The notes under the pieces: model-generated
What the model saw: the letters and a program-made list of their open reading frames with translations, nothing else
Databases searched by the model: none
What the model was told of the DNA's origin: nothing
Part shown: in pieces, positions 47,293 through 59,584 of the stretch
Numbering within the stretch: the stretch's first letter is position 1
Layout: each line of letters begins with the position of its first letter
NCBI GenBank assembly: GCA_947685225.1
Contig: CANTUV010000032.1
Coordinates: forward strand, 25,303,501-25,367,500
Reading direction: 5' to 3'
Length of the DNA stretch: 64,000 nucleotides
Source: Garcia nutans
Taxonomy: Eukaryota; Streptophyta; Magnoliopsida; Malpighiales; Euphorbiaceae
Position numbers and translations under genes: made by a program

Positions 47293-47604
47293 TTATTCAT
47301 TCATGGATGTTCCATCAATCATACCTAAATTATGCTTAATGAAGTTAAGCCTATCTTCATTAAGGTTTTATAAAGATATCAGCAAGTTGATTATGTGTAT
47401 CTATAAATTCTAAAACAATATTTTGGTTTTGTATATTATCCCTCAAAAAATGATGTCTAATGTCTATATGTTTAGATCTAGAGTGTTGGATAGGATTTTA
47501 GGACAAGTTGATAGCACTAGTGTTATCACATTTAATGGAAATATTATTAAACACTTTACCATAGTCAAGCAATTGTTGCTTCATCCATAACACTTGTGTG
47601 CAAC
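47293..47604 (-). pseudogene. pol: RNase H C-terminal remnant of CP2
   Basis: It covers the segment from about LWMKQQLLDYG to LADIF and the pol stop codon at 47293-47295. The upstream end is fused to the Gag C-terminal region near 47604 by deletion of about 3.3 kb relative to CP1. It also contains the empty GO1 site AATAG at 47280-47284, just downstream of the stop. Confidence 0.85.
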
Positions 47605-48956
47605 AACATAATCTCTTTAATAACATTTTCTAAGCCATGTGAGTTTTTATTTAACTCATTTATTGATTTCATCAAGTGTTCATTTGAGGTTTTCAATTCT
47701 AGGGTTGAGTTCTTTAAGTATATAAAATCCTTGTCTAACTTAGAACTCTTTTCCTTATAAAACATCATCTTGGAGAAATATTTCTCTATTTTAAATTTCA
47801 TGTGCTCAATCAAATCAGTATCATCTAGGTCATCAATATCATCATGTGCTATTAGATTCAAAGATTCAGTACTTACCTCATTGGAGTCATCTTCAATAGC
47901 CATGAGACATAGGTTTGCAATTCCTTCTTCTTCTTCTTCTTCCTCTTCAATTGAAGAAGAGTCATCCCATGTGGATTTGAGAGACTTTTTCTTTTCTTTG
48001 TCTCATTTCCTTTTGTTCTTTACTTTGAAGCAATCCAATTTGATGTGACCAGATTTACCCCATTCATAGCATTTTACCTCAATTTTCTTTTCTTTATCTT
48101 TGAAGAAGGATTTAGGAAGTGTACCTTTGTTAGCTTGTAATCTTCTCTTTCTTTTCCATTCACTTATTCTTTTTTAGAACAATGCCATTTCATCTTCATC
48201 ATCAGTATCTTCATTGCTTGAGCTCTCATCTTCTTTGATTGCTTTAAATGCAATTGGTTTTCTCTTTTCTTTCTCACCTTGATCTTCTTCTTTTTCACTG
48301 TGTAGCTCAAATGTGAGTAGTTTTCCCACAAGCTCATCGGTTCTCAATGTGCTAATATCATGAGCTTCTTCAATGGATGATACTTGTGATTCGAAGTTCT
48401 TTCTAGCTCTTAGGGCTCTCAAGATTTTGCTATTTACTCACCTTGATCATATATCTTGCCATACTTTTTTAGCTCATTGAAAATAGCAAGCAAGCGATTC
48501 GTCATGTTGGTGACGTTTTCATTTGGTTTCATCTTGAATAGCTCATACTCATGAACATGCATTTGTTTCTTGGTGAATCTCAATTGAGTCATACCTTCAT
48601 GATAGTTTTCAAGTGTCTTCCAAATGCAATGTACACAAGTTAAGTGTTGAACTCTTCCACCTTCTTCTCTTGAAATGGAATTCATCAAGATGGAAGCAGC
48701 TCTATTGTTCTTGAATTGATCTTTTTCATTGACAATTGACCATTGTGCTTTGGGAAGAGGAACTTGAATGCCATCAACTTCATGAGTAGGAGGTTTCCAC
48801 TCACTTTCCACAAAATCCCATAGCTCAATCCCTTCACTATCTAGAAATAAATATTTTGTGTTTCCAATAGGAATAATCCATTCCATCAAAATAGGGTCTA
48901 AGAATAGTGTTAAGATTTCCATGAGAGGTTGAGTTTGATGAAGAAGAAGTTACCAT
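47565..48956 (-). pseudogene. gag: Gag of CP2
   Basis: The initiator ATG is kept (48956-48954). The frame is readable through DSEGIELWDF, WKPPTHEVDG and KTLENYHEG to 48434. A frameshift near 48430, a stop at 48174, and a degraded segment over the zinc knuckle follow. The second Cys of the CCHC knuckle is Trp (TGG at 48062-48060), so RNA binding by this copy would be impaired. The Glu-rich and coiled C-terminal region is retained until the deletion join. Confidence 0.87.
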
Positions 48957-48995
48957 AGTGGATCAAATTTCACAATTAAGTTTAAGAAATTACTA

Positions 48996-49007
48996 GCTCT
49001 GATACCA
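48996..49007 (-). other. Primer-binding site of CP2
   Basis: The sense strand reads TGGTATCAGAGC, two bases from the LTR; intact. Confidence 0.92.
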
Positions 49008-49009
49008 AT

Positions 49010-50349
49010 TGTTGTCCCAAGATGGCAACCAAGAGGGGGTGTGAATTGGTTTCTTAAGGAATGATGGAAAATAGAAACAATTAATTCAAAAACTCAACAA
49101 CAAGAAAAGTAGAAGAAATAAATGGTTGAGTAGTGAGTAGAAGAAAGTACGCACAAGATTTATAGTGGTTCGGATTTTCTCCAATCCTACATCCACTTCC
49201 TTAAAAACTTGTTAAGGTTCCACTAACTTTAAGTTTTCTTCTTACAAGCTTAACTCTAACTTTACAATTGGTTTGAGATCATATACCTCACAACCCTTAC
49301 AAGAGTTTTTCCCAGGCTCACTCTTACAACCTAAGTGTTTCCAAGCTCACACTGAAAAATTATAATGGTGTTTTTAGTGCTTACACCCAACACTCATTAC
49401 AATTCAAATGTTAATTGTAGTAATAAAAGAAAATATGTTGCTTGGCTATTAAATTCAGAATCCTCTAGTTTTTAATAGAATAATGTGAGAATATATAGCC
49501 AATGTGGTCTAACTAGCCGTTATAGAAAGTGAAATAAGTTTTGGTAGTCTAGACCTTGTGTTGATAGACCATTTGAAGTAGTTAGCAGTCATCCTTGATA
49601 CTAGGACAATCGCGCCAATGTCTTACGCGGTCACCTTTATATGAGGGATGGTCGCTGCATTCAAAATTGCTTCAACGATCGAATTTAAGTGCTCTGCTGT
49701 TAGAATCTTGCCCATGTTGTGGTTGTCAGGACGGTCGCGCATAAGCTAGGTGTGGTCGCCCTTTTTGAATATTAAAGTGGGTTTATAACGGTTATTACAC
49801 GTGGCATTCTTTAACTGGGCAAAATAAACTTCCGCCTAAATATGAATTTCGCGGTCGCCCTAGGTGCAAATTAGCGGTCAAAATCAGAGACTTGTGTTGA
49901 ACTTCTGGGTGCACCTAAGGATGCGAACACTGCTGTTAGTTTGAATAATTTTCTCTTGAATCAACAGAGCGGTCACGGAGTATGAAGGACGGTCGCGACA
50001 TCAGTAAGTGAGACCATATTCTTCACCTTGCTTGTCACCGCAAACCTTACTGTAATTTGGATGATTTAGGTTTCTCATATTATGGTCATCCTTGTTTGTT
50101 GGACGGTCGCTCATGTTGATGTGCGGTGGCTACTTTGGTTGAGTTTATGGCCGCGAACCCTACTATGATATGGTTTCATCCTTCAATTCAATGGGGCGGT
50201 CGTCTCCAACGTTGTGCGACCGCTAAATGTGCCCTGTGTTTGACTTATTTGAAACAATCTAATCCTGCAACAAGGTTCTTAAAACACATGTTGAATAAGT
50301 CATTCAATTTGAGTTGTCAAAGATCAAAATTGAGATCATTTGGCTAACA
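49010..50349 (-). repeat. 5' LTR of CP2
   Basis: 1340 bp, matching 43537-44880. It contains the GGTCGC-type motifs over 49580-50220 and ends GGCTAACA on + before the ATTTA duplication. The frame at 50126-50347 is not a gene. Confidence 0.92.
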
Positions 50350-51464
50350 ATTTATATTATTAAAAATATATTTTAATACATTTAAACCATTTACATTACA
50401 GAAACACATTCTTATATACAAAACCCTAAAATGGCATAACCTTCCCCCATTGAAGGTTTTCCATTCCAACACAATCCATTAATCATTTCAAGCTTATTTT
50501 CATCACTTTTAACACTAAATAACATGCTTAAACAAATAAAATCACACAATTTAACAACTTTGGAAAATTACTTTTCTAAAAACCTAAATCTCCACTTCCA
50601 TTCTCAAACTCCAACCAAACATAACCAAATCCAATATTTGACTTTAAAATACTTGTTTATGCATCAAAACAACTCATTTGGAATCAATTTGCACAATTAA
50701 AGCTCATGTTTTCACAAACCCAAAAGTTCCATAACCCTAAATTCTCTCTCTTCACCATTCTTTATCCAAACTCTATCATCTCTTCAATCTAACCTTAAAA
50801 TCATTGTTAACTATCCAAAATAACATCATACTCACCAATTCCAACAATTATAATATACTACTTCAAAAATTCAAAACTCACATAATTCAATTTTCCATGA
50901 AATTTAAAGAAAAGAGTTGGAAACTTACCAATTGATGAAGAAACTTCTAAAACTCCACTTGAATCCTTAAAATTCTTTCAATCCTTGGTGTATGGAAGAA
51001 GAAAAAATCTTCCCTTGTTGGCTATGGAGTTTCAGCCTAGATGAAGAAGATGAAGACTTTTTTAAATTTTCTTTTTTCCTTTCTTCTTTATTTTAAACCA
51101 TATATATATATATTAAAATAATTTAATAATTAATTAATTATTTATTTATTTATTTAACAAATTTAAAGTTCTAAATTCTCTCTTCCATTCAAAAATAATT
51201 TATTTTTGAATTATTTTATTAATTTTAAATTTCTAAAATTTATTTATAAAAATGCCATTGGACTTTGACTTTTCTTTTAAAAAGTGTTGACTTTTATATG
51301 TTATGTATATTTTACATATATATCACACATATATTTCAGTTTTTTCATTTAAAATCCCTTCACTTTTCATTTAAAACTATTAATTTAATTTATCCTTTTA
51401 AATTATAATTTATTTTATCAAATTTTCTAAAAATTAGAAATTTTAAAAATTTTGGGATATTACA

Positions 51465-51472
51465 CAACCCTA
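51465..51472. mobile_element. Displaced right terminus of the MITE-like element
   Basis: CAACCCTA completes the inverted copy of TAGGGTTGGC (with GC at 2989-2990), separated from it by the CV1 insertion. Its first five bases double as the CV1 target duplication. Confidence 0.4.
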
Positions 51473-54133
51473 CCTAACTTAGACATTAGGTTGCCCTAAG
51501 TATAGACTAGGAAACCAAATTATAAGTTGAACCTCACCATCGAAAGTTGGATAAAATTACATAGTCTCTATTCCTATTCAGAAAAAGGATATGCAGGCTT
51601 ATTTAGAATTTCAATGTGAGCATTGAGTCCATTAAAATTTAAAAACTTTTCCCCCTTTCACCTTTTTGGAGAACGTTTGTCTATCCTAGAACTCATAAGG
51701 GCTATAACTAGGATCTCTTGTTTTGGGCTTTAAATTATAATCTAAATTTTGCTTTGTTGTGCTTCATGGATGAATTAAATTATTTCATGTATCTTAATAT
51801 TGTCATCTCATGTATATTGCTCATACATTAGTAATTGTCATATCATTTTTATAATTGTCATCTTCATAAAAATTATTTTACAAGTTTTAATTTAATTGAA
51901 GGTCAAACCATTTTTACTTAAAATAAGATAAAACCTAACACCCAAAATCATCCTTTGGTTTAAGGTTAGTGATTTTATCCTTGTGATATAATTGGAGTCA
52001 TTTTTTTTGGGTTTCTTAAATTTTTCCTTTTTCAAAAATAAATTTAAGTGGTAACTTAAATCCTTTTTTTCTGCAACTAAGACACCAAGAGTAATCCGAT
52101 GTGATGAAGAGTGACTTTGGCACTTTCATGAGGGACTTAAGCCTAAATGAGTATTTTGGCTCCATTTAGCGGGTTGAACCTGTGCTCGGACGAGGCCTTA
52201 TAGCTGAATATAGCCAAACCATATTCGGTATATATATGTATATGTTCTTTAAAACAATATAAAAAACCACTGCAAGCTCAATATTTCATGTGATAATTTC
52301 AATTAGAATTTTTATGGCATGTTATATTCTTTGAAAAATTATAAAAAACTACATAAAAAATAACACAAGCTTGATGTTTCATGTGATAATTTCAATTAGA
52401 ATTTTTATGTCATGGATGGGTTCATGGATTTGAATGAAATCCATCAAATTTTAAAAATAATTTTCAAACATGTTGTGGAATTATGATAGTAGATTGTTGT
52501 TGTGCATATCTGTTACTAATTTTGTGTATAAGTGTATCTAATCTTATGATATCATTTATGCACATATTAATAATAATAACATTAATGAGAATAAAAAAAA
52601 TTAAAATAAAGTAATTTAGCACTAACCTGAAAAAAATTTCCAAACAAATTGTTAAGGGTAGAGTAAAAGAGAGAAGAGGGATTAAGGAATTTAGCTTCTT
52701 TGATTTTGACTTCTACGGGTGAGCAATGCAAATGAGATTGAATTTCTTAATGTAAGGGGTAAGTACTTAATTATGTCCTAAAGGACACTAATTTAACCAT
52801 AATCTAGGGTCGAGTTGGCCTAACTATTTTGAAGGAAACCCAAGACTCAACCTAAAATTTAAAAAAAAAATCTAAAAGTGCAACTTAAAGTCTAAGTTGA
52901 TTTTTGAAAACTGATAGCAAGCAAATATTGTTCATATTTTGGGTTAACTTGGTCTCGCTATTAGAATTTTCTACTGACTTCTGGATGTTTTTATATATAT
53001 AAATGATTTAAGGAAGAGATAGAGAATAAGAAGGAAAGAAGGGCTAAAACTTGAAATTTTGAAAGAAGTTTGCTATTAGGAGCCTTAGGCAAGGTTGGCG
53101 ATAGAATAGACCTGATAGTTTTGAAGAAACCTGACAATTGGCATTTAATCTAATTTGATGCTTTGGAGACGTGATTTTAGAGAGGTTTTGAAGGATAAAT
53201 CTAATTTTGTGATTCCCTTATTAGATGGAAGTTAATGTGGAGTGTAATTAATTATTTACTTTGATTATTTTTTAGCTTTCCTAGTTAGACTTAAATTAAG
53301 AAGTTTTATTTTAGATAAAAGTTTATAAGCTGGCTTTTCTAATAACCATAAGATGATTTTGATACAATTTTGGCTACTAGAGCTTTATAGATTTTTGAAG
53401 TTTTCTCTTTTTAAAATCATGAGCAACTAATTTACTTCTTGATTGAAGGGTAATTGAAGTTCATATTCATAAATTGTGAGATCTAAATAATTCTATCTTT
53501 TTTTTCTTTAACATTCAATATTTACATAATTCTTCGTAGCTTAATTTAATTGTTATTTTGCTAATTCATCGATAGATCCCATTGCTTGATTAGTTAAATC
53601 ACATAATGCTATTCAAATTACTTGAATCCTTAATTATTTTTGATACTTTGATTTAAGTAGCAATTAGGAGTATCCTAAAAGTTATATAATGTAATTAAAT
53701 AAATCTTGAAATCAGGTCCTTTTAGTTCTTAAAGTTGTCAATAATTAGATTCTAATAACGTTCCTATAGGATAGGTTATTGGCAAAAGTTAATAGGAGAA
53801 TATTTCTTAACTAATTTAAAATCTAAGGAAATATTAATATTGAGAGCTTGTCAAATATTATAACTAATTTATTAAATAATTAAAAGAGCAATATTTGAAT
53901 CTATGATTAATTTAAGAATTGAATTAAAATTGCTCCTTCAACTAAGGCTTCTCTCATTGAATTTTTTTTAATTATTATCTTTATCTTTAATTTAGTTAGT
54001 TAGAATTACTTTCTAAATTTAATTTTAATTTTGCTTCTTTCAAAACCCCCAATTCAATTTCTTGTTTTTATTATTTCTACTTGGTTCTAAAAGAGATTTT
54101 AATAAGTAATAATTCTTCGATGTTCAACCCTAT
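51473..54133. other. AT-rich flanking DNA without a recognisable gene
   Basis: This is old sequence on the right side of CV1. No frame of useful length or domain was found. A short stretch near 52080-52170 (TGACTTTGGCACTTTCATGA, then GGCTCCATTTAGCGGG) faintly recalls LTR ends, but not enough to call. A direct duplication lies at 52230-52420. Confidence 0.6.
52230..52420 (+). repeat. Two-copy direct repeat, period ~93 bp
   Basis: TTTCATGTGATAATTTCAAT followed by TAGAATTTTTATG occurs at 52284-52316 and again at 52377-52409. Flanking similarity (TATGTTCTTTAAAA versus TATATTCTTTGAAAA) extends the unit. It is a local tandem duplication. Confidence 0.75.
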
Positions 54134-55843
54134 TGTAACATCAGTAAATTCACTAAAATAAAATTAAGTTAAATAAATGATTTGGGGAATGAATAAGGTG
54201 ATGGAAATGAGGAAATGCTAAAAGTATATGTGTAATATATAGAAAATATATAAAACATATAAAGATAAATGGTAAAAGGTAAAAGTCAAAAGTTGAATAG
54301 TAAAAAGTTAAAAAATAATAAAATATATATAATAAAAATAATATATAATAATGAATAAAATTAATCAAAATTTATTTAATTAATAGATAGTGGAAGATGA
54401 TGGGAAAATGTGGATATTTATTAAATTATTAATTAAACAATTAAATAATATATATACGTGGTTAGAATTAAGAAGAGAAAAAAATAGTCAAAAATTGATA
54501 TCTATCATATTCTTCTTCTCTTGTTCAAAAACGTTTTCTCCATGGATGCTTAAGGAAATTGTTGCTTCCAATAACTCAAGATTATATCAAATTTTCAAGA
54601 AACAAAGGTCAATTTGGAGGTTTTGTAAGAGGTAAGCAAGCTTTCATTAAATTTAACAGATTTTCTTTTAAGTTTAAGATTATGTGTAGTTTGGATTTTT
54701 AAAGCAGGATGTTTTAATTCATAAAATAGTATTGAATAATATTAGTTTGATGTAGAGACAAAGATTATATAGTTAAATGATTGATTTATTTGGGTTTAGT
54801 GAAAGTTTGAATAGGTTAGTAAGGTAATTAGGCTTTTGAAAGAAATTTGTTAAAGAATGGATGTAAATTATGTTAAATTGTTTAAAACATATTATAAAAT
54901 GATTCTAATGATGGAAATGAACTTAAAATATAATTTGAAAGTGGTTAGAATAGTTGCTCAAAATTAAAGAAGATTAGAGCAAATATTTGAAATTTTAAAG
55001 GAGGGTGTTAAATTAAGTTTAATTGCTTAAAATGTATAGAAATGTGATATTAATAAAGTATTTAAATTCAAAATGTAAATAGAAGTTAAGTAGATAGGAC
55101 TTCCCATACCATAGTAATGAAGGACACTTTGGAAAGTGAAGAGAAGAGTGAGAATTTAGCTTGGATATTGTCTTAGTTAAAGGTAAATACATTTTTTGAC
55201 TTTGTATAGTTCATTTGCATGTGATGTGATTTAGCACATTTTGATGTTAAAGATGTGCTAAGCTACTTTGATATTGAGTATTTTATGTAAGTGCATTGTT
55301 ATTGATAAAAAAGATATAAAATGTATTAAAAACTTTATGTTAAGCCATTATAGGTGGCTAAAACTATTAATATATATATTTGGGTAAAGTGGGAAAAATG
55401 CCCAAAGCATATGGGTAATGAGGTCACTTTGTAAATATGGCATACATTATGGGAAATGTGATTAAATATATGGAAAATGTGAAGAATATCTAAAATGTAG
55501 AAATGTGATTGATAATATGGAGATTGATTATGAAATAATGTGAGAATGCATTGAAAATGAGGAAAATGGTCACATTGTGAATGTGACTAGAAATAATGTT
55601 CAATGAGATTGTGATATATGAAATGATTGTGTAATATGTGTATGTCTGTATAAATGTGGAAATTTGGAATATTGATGAAATACAATAATAAGATGTAAAA
55701 TGTGATATGTGAATGAGAATATAAGAAATGGTTATGGAATAATTGAAAATGTGATGTGAAAGTGATCATAGCATGGTATGATCACTTTGAAATGAAAAAT
55801 GGGTATGAAATGTGGAAATTGAGTAAAGTGATGAAAAAGTGTT
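54134..55843 (+). repeat. LT1: 5' part of a chromovirus-type LTR
   Basis: It begins TGTAACATC. From ~55200 on it is recognisably related to the CV1 LTR sense strand (AGCCATTATAGGTGGCTAAA, AATGCCCAAAGCATATGGGT compared with the complement of ~4250-4330). It is cut at 55843 by CP3; the rest would lie right of the window. The start is chosen from the TGTAACA terminus and is less certain than the others. The frame at 54390-54635 is within LTR leader-like DNA and is not called. Confidence 0.6.
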
Positions 55844-57186
55844 TGTTAGACAAATGACCTCAATTTTGATCCTTGACAACTCAAATTGAATGACTTATTT
55901 AACATGTGTTTTAAGAACCTTGTTACAGGATTAGATTGTTCCAAATAAGTTAACACAGGGCACATTTAGCAGTCGCACAACGTTGGAGACGATCGCCCCA
56001 TTGAATTGAAGGATGAAACCATATCACAATAGGGTTCGCGGTCATAAACTCGACCATAGTAGCGACCGTACATCAACATCCGCGATCATCCAACAAACAA
56101 GGACGATCGCAATATGAGAAACCTAAGTCATCCAAATTACAGTAAGGTTTGAGATGACAAACACGGTGAAGAATATGGTCTTGCTTACTGATGTAGCGAC
56201 CGTCCTTCATACTCCATGACCGCTCTGCTGATTCAAGAGAAAATTACTCAAACTGACATTAGTATTCGCATTCTTAGGTGTGCCCAAAAGTTCAACGCGA
56301 GTCTCTCAATTTGACCGCTAATTTGCATCTAGGGCAACCGCGACATTCATATTTAGGCGGAAGTTTATTTTTCCCAATTAAAGAATGCCACGTGTAATAA
56401 CCGTTATAAACCCACTTCAATATTCAAAAAGGGTGACCACACCTAGCTTATGCACGACCATCCCGACAACCACAGCATGGGCAAGATTCCAGTAGCAAAG
56501 CACTTAAATTCGACCGTTGAAGTAATTTTGAATGCAACGACCATCCCTTATCTAAGGGCGACCGCGTAAGACATTGGCGCAACCGTCCTAGTATCAAGGA
56601 CGACCGCTAACTGCTTCAAATAGTCTAATATCACAGGTCTAAACTACCAAGACTTATTTCTCACTATCTATAACGGCTAGTTAGACCACATAGGCTATAT
56701 ATTCTCACATTATTTTGTTAAAAATAGGATGATTCTAAATTTAATAGCCAAGCAACATATTTTCTTTTATTACTACAATTAACATTTGAATTGTAATGAG
56801 TGTTAGGTGTAAGCATTAAAAATACCATTGTAAAAGTTTGAGTGTGAGCTTAGAAATACTTAGGTTGTGAGAGTGAGCCTGGGAAAACTCTTGTATGGGT
56901 TGTGAGGTATATGATCTCAAGCCAATTGTAAAGTTAGAGTTAAGCTTGTAAGAAAAAAACTCAAAGTTAGTGGAACCTTAAGAAGTTGTTAAGGAAGTGG
57001 ATGTAGGATTGGAGAAAATCCGAACCACTATAAATCTTGTGTGTTCATTTTTCTATTTTCTACTCAATATTCTACATATTCATTTCTTGTTTGTTGAAAT
57101 TTCAATTTGCCATCATTCCTCAAGAAAACCAATTCACCCCCCCCCCCCCCCTCCCCCCCTCTCTTGGTTGCCATCTTGGGACAACA
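55844..57186 (+). repeat. 5' LTR of CP3
   Basis: 1343 bp, TGTTAGACAAAT...GGGACAACA, the sense-strand form of the CP1 and CP2 LTRs. A TATATATT box lies at 56696-56703. About a dozen GCGACC/GACCGC-type words lie at 55980-56600. A C-run of 15, then T, then 7 C lies at 57137-57159. Confidence 0.92.
56696..56703 (+). promoter_or_regulatory. TATA box of the CP3 LTR
   Basis: GGCTATATATTCTCACATTA is conserved in the complementary positions of CP1 and CP2 (for example GAATATATAGCC near 24320). It is downstream of the GACCGC cluster, as expected for upstream elements and a core promoter. Confidence 0.55.
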
Positions 57187-57188
57187 AT

Positions 57189-57200
57189 TGGTATCAAAGC
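57189..57200 (+). other. Primer-binding site of CP3
   Basis: TGGTATCAAAGC has one change (G to A) from the TGGTATCAGAGC of CP1 and CP2; initiator Met type. Confidence 0.88.
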
Positions 57201-57239
57201 TAGAAATTTCTTAAACTTAATTGTGAAATTTGATCCACT

Positions 57240-57365
57240 ATGGCAACTTCTTCTTCATCAAATGCAACCTCTCATGGAAATCTTAACACTATCCTTAGAC
57301 CCTATTTTGATGGAACGGATTATTCCTATTGGAAACACAAAATGTATTTGTTTCTAGATAGGGAA
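57240..57365 (+). pseudogene. gag: Gag of CP3, 5' fragment
   Basis: It starts at ATGGCAACTTCT and reads open through YFDGTDYSYWKHKM to YLFLDRE, where CV2 interrupts it after 42 codons. It has the intact initiator that CP1 lost. The remaining gag would resume after CV2, outside the window. Confidence 0.88.
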
Positions 57366-58216
57366 TGTCACATCCGCCCACTGTATTTATGTCTAGCAGT
57401 CATGTGCACAACAAGAGAAAGGATCTGGAGAGTTCATCTCTGATGGCGGTTCCTAGAGAAGGTCGCAGGACTAAAGGGACTTAATTGCAGAAATGCAAAG
57501 TTTTGGGGAGGTAACTGTAATTTCCAAAAGTTGTACTGGAGGTTCTTAATAATGCACATAACAGATTTCAAAAATGGAGAGTAGAGAAAAATCGGGTCGC
57601 AACGACATGTAACGGTTTTTCCAGGAAACGCCCCGTTAGAGAGAAACAAAGACATGTAGACTAGGGGCATTTTGGTCATTTTAATTAAAATTTATACATG
57701 AATCCAAAGTAGAAAATAAACACACGAGTGCGTAGAGGACATCAAGGGGTTGAATATAAAACGATCGACAGTAGAAACGGAGTCCGGGCAAAACCCGAGC
57801 AAAGAAAGGACCTAAAGGGAATTTTGTAAAAAGTCGAGGGCTTATTGGTAATTTTTCAAAATGATTTGGAAACTTAAAATAGACCTTAAAAATAGAAAGT
57901 AGAGGTCAAGAGGATCAAAACCATATATAGTTTGCCTCGTAAAACTTTACGGTTTAAAAGTTACGATCGATTAATCGTCGAAGCGTAAAGTGGGCCCGGT
58001 TCCATGTAGGGACCATATGGGTGACATGGAACCAATTTGGGGTATCAAATGGGAAGAGGAACAAGTTGGAGGACTTAATTGGGAAGTAAAATATAAAAAT
58101 CTTTGATGGCCAATCAAAATTAGCCATTTAGAATTTATAAAAAGAAGAAAAGAAAAAGAGTATGGACAAATGGCCCTAAGGCATTCATCCAACCCAAAAG
58201 TGGACATCATTTCCAC

Positions 58217-58225
58217 TATATATAT
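58217..58225 (+). promoter_or_regulatory. TATA box of the CV2 LTR
   Basis: CACTATATATATCATAGC is followed ~30 bp later by a CT-rich stretch typical of a plant transcription start. Confidence 0.5.
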
Positions 58226-59584
58226 CATAGCAAGAAGAACAAAAACTCTCTCTCACAACTCTCCAAACCGTCGGCCTCCATAGGAAGAACACCAAAGAAA
58301 TTCTAAATTTTGTCAAGTTTGATTCAAGTTCAAGGTGAGTTTTAAGGTTTTAAAACATGTAGATTTCAATTCTAGTATTAATTTTAAGTATTTATATATC
58401 TATTGGAAGATTGGAAATTAGGGTTCGGATTTGGAAAAAAATTTAAGTAGTGATGATATTGATTAATTAAATGGAAGAATCAAGGTTTCTAAGGTTTAAT
58501 AAGGTTAGATTAGGATTTAGTTTGAAAAGAAATAGAAGGGTAGTGCATGTTCTAAATTTCTAAGGTTTATGTTTAAAGTTGTGTTCTTGAAATTCTTGAA
58601 GGAAAAACAAAGATTAAGGAAGGAGAAGGAGGAAAAGCAAAGGGGAATTAAAAGAATAAGGTTTGGTACTTTACCTTGGAAGAATTAATTTTCCTTTCAA
58701 TTTCTTACCAAAACTTTATCTATGGAACTTTTGCTATGGATGCATAAATGTGTTGTTTGAGTTTGAATTCAATTGTTGAGTGGTATTTTTAAATCCATGT
58801 AGTGATTGGGTTGTTTAAATTCAAATGAAATCTAATGTTTCCAATGATTTTGGTAAAAGAGTTTATGAAATCCATTTAGTCCAAATTGATTTAAACAATC
58901 AAGTTATTTTAAAAGGAAAGTGTCTAAGTCTTTATTACATTATTAGGGAAGCTTTGAAATGGGTTGAAAACAGAAAAATAAACAATTTTGCACCAAATGC
59001 AAGTGTGGGCCGAAATTGGTGTCCTTTGGGATCCAATTATGGACCTAACTTTGGGCAGCCAGTTGAGGCAGCAAACGATGGAATTTTTCAACGAAATTTT
59101 ACATGCAATTAGTCAACATATGAAATAAGTTTCCTGTAAAATTTCAGCAAAAATAAGATCATTTACCCGGTCAGATGCATGACTGAAGTGGACTAAAATT
59201 TTGATGAAAACCCAGATTTTACTATTCATTTGGCGCTTGCCTTTTTCGTTGCCGATTTTTACACGCTGCGATACTCTTCATTTGGTCAAATTGTGACCTT
59301 TTGAGGAATGCTTTGAATGTTTGATATGTTTATTGTGGATGTTAAAAATGTGAAAAAGGGTAATGGTTTGACTAAAGAATGTGGTGCGCGGTGTAAATGG
59401 CAAAGCGCGACGGGAATTAAAATGATTTCTCGAGTCATTCTAAAATGAATTTTGAGACTTAAATTGAATCATTTTAACCTTTATGCTCTACTGGGTAATT
59501 GGGGGTGGTAGATAAGGGTATGGTGCACTATACTAACTTATGCAGTACTGCTTGATATTGTGATTGAATTGTTATGATCTGAAC

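Larger units (their letters stand above)
43537..50349 (-). mobile_element. CP2: internally deleted copia element
   Basis: It is flanked by perfect ATTTA duplications (43532-43536 and 50350-50354). Both LTRs are full length (43537-44880 and 49010-50349), but the interior is only ~4.1 kb: gag, then the last third of RNase H, the motif cluster, the extra ORF and the polypurine tract. Protease, integrase, RT and most of RNase H are missing, with the join near 47604. Retaining gag, PBS, polypurine tract and the extra ORF would suit a non-autonomous passenger, but one post-insertion deletion explains it equally well. Confidence 0.92.
2996..51464 (-). mobile_element. CV1: Tekay/Del-like chromovirus (Ty3/gypsy), carrying nested insertions
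   Basis: This is a full-length Ty3/gypsy element read right to left, inflated to 48 kb by four nested elements. The outer ends are TGTAGCACCC (2996) and ATATTACA (51464), that is TGTAATATCCC on the sense strand. Flanks CAAAC (2991-2995) and CAACC (51465-51469) make a one-mismatch target duplication. The order on the minus strand is: 5' LTR (interrupted by CP2), initiator-Met PBS, gag, protease, RT, RNase H (interrupted by GO2), integrase, chromodomain, polypurine tract, and 3' LTR (interrupted by CP1, which holds GO1). After removing insertions the LTRs are about 2.86 kb each. All frames are broken, so the element cannot move by itself. Confidence 0.9.
41777..51464 (-). repeat. 5' LTR of CV1, split by CP2
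   Basis: The pieces are 41777-43536 and 50355-51464 (about 2.87 kb). The CP2 site ATTTA is uninterrupted in the 3' LTR at 4749-4753. Dyads of the GACC/GGTC type recur near 42670-42735, as in the 3' LTR. Confidence 0.9.
55844..57365 (+). mobile_element. CP3: third copia copy, cut by CV2
   Basis: Plus-strand copia element: complete 5' LTR, PBS, and the first ~42 codons of gag, then CV2 begins at 57366. The rest must lie beyond the window. It is inserted in LT1. The five bases before it are GTGTT, so the matching duplication should be sought to the right. Confidence 0.9.

Noticed and set aside
54390..54635. 81-codon + strand frame in LT1
   Set aside because: It lies in the leader-like part of an LTR, shows no domain, and ends at a donor-like GAGGTAAGC; most likely chance.
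58825..59112. 95-codon frame in the CV2 LTR
   Set aside because: No recognisable domain, LTR context, and no counterpart noticed in CV1.
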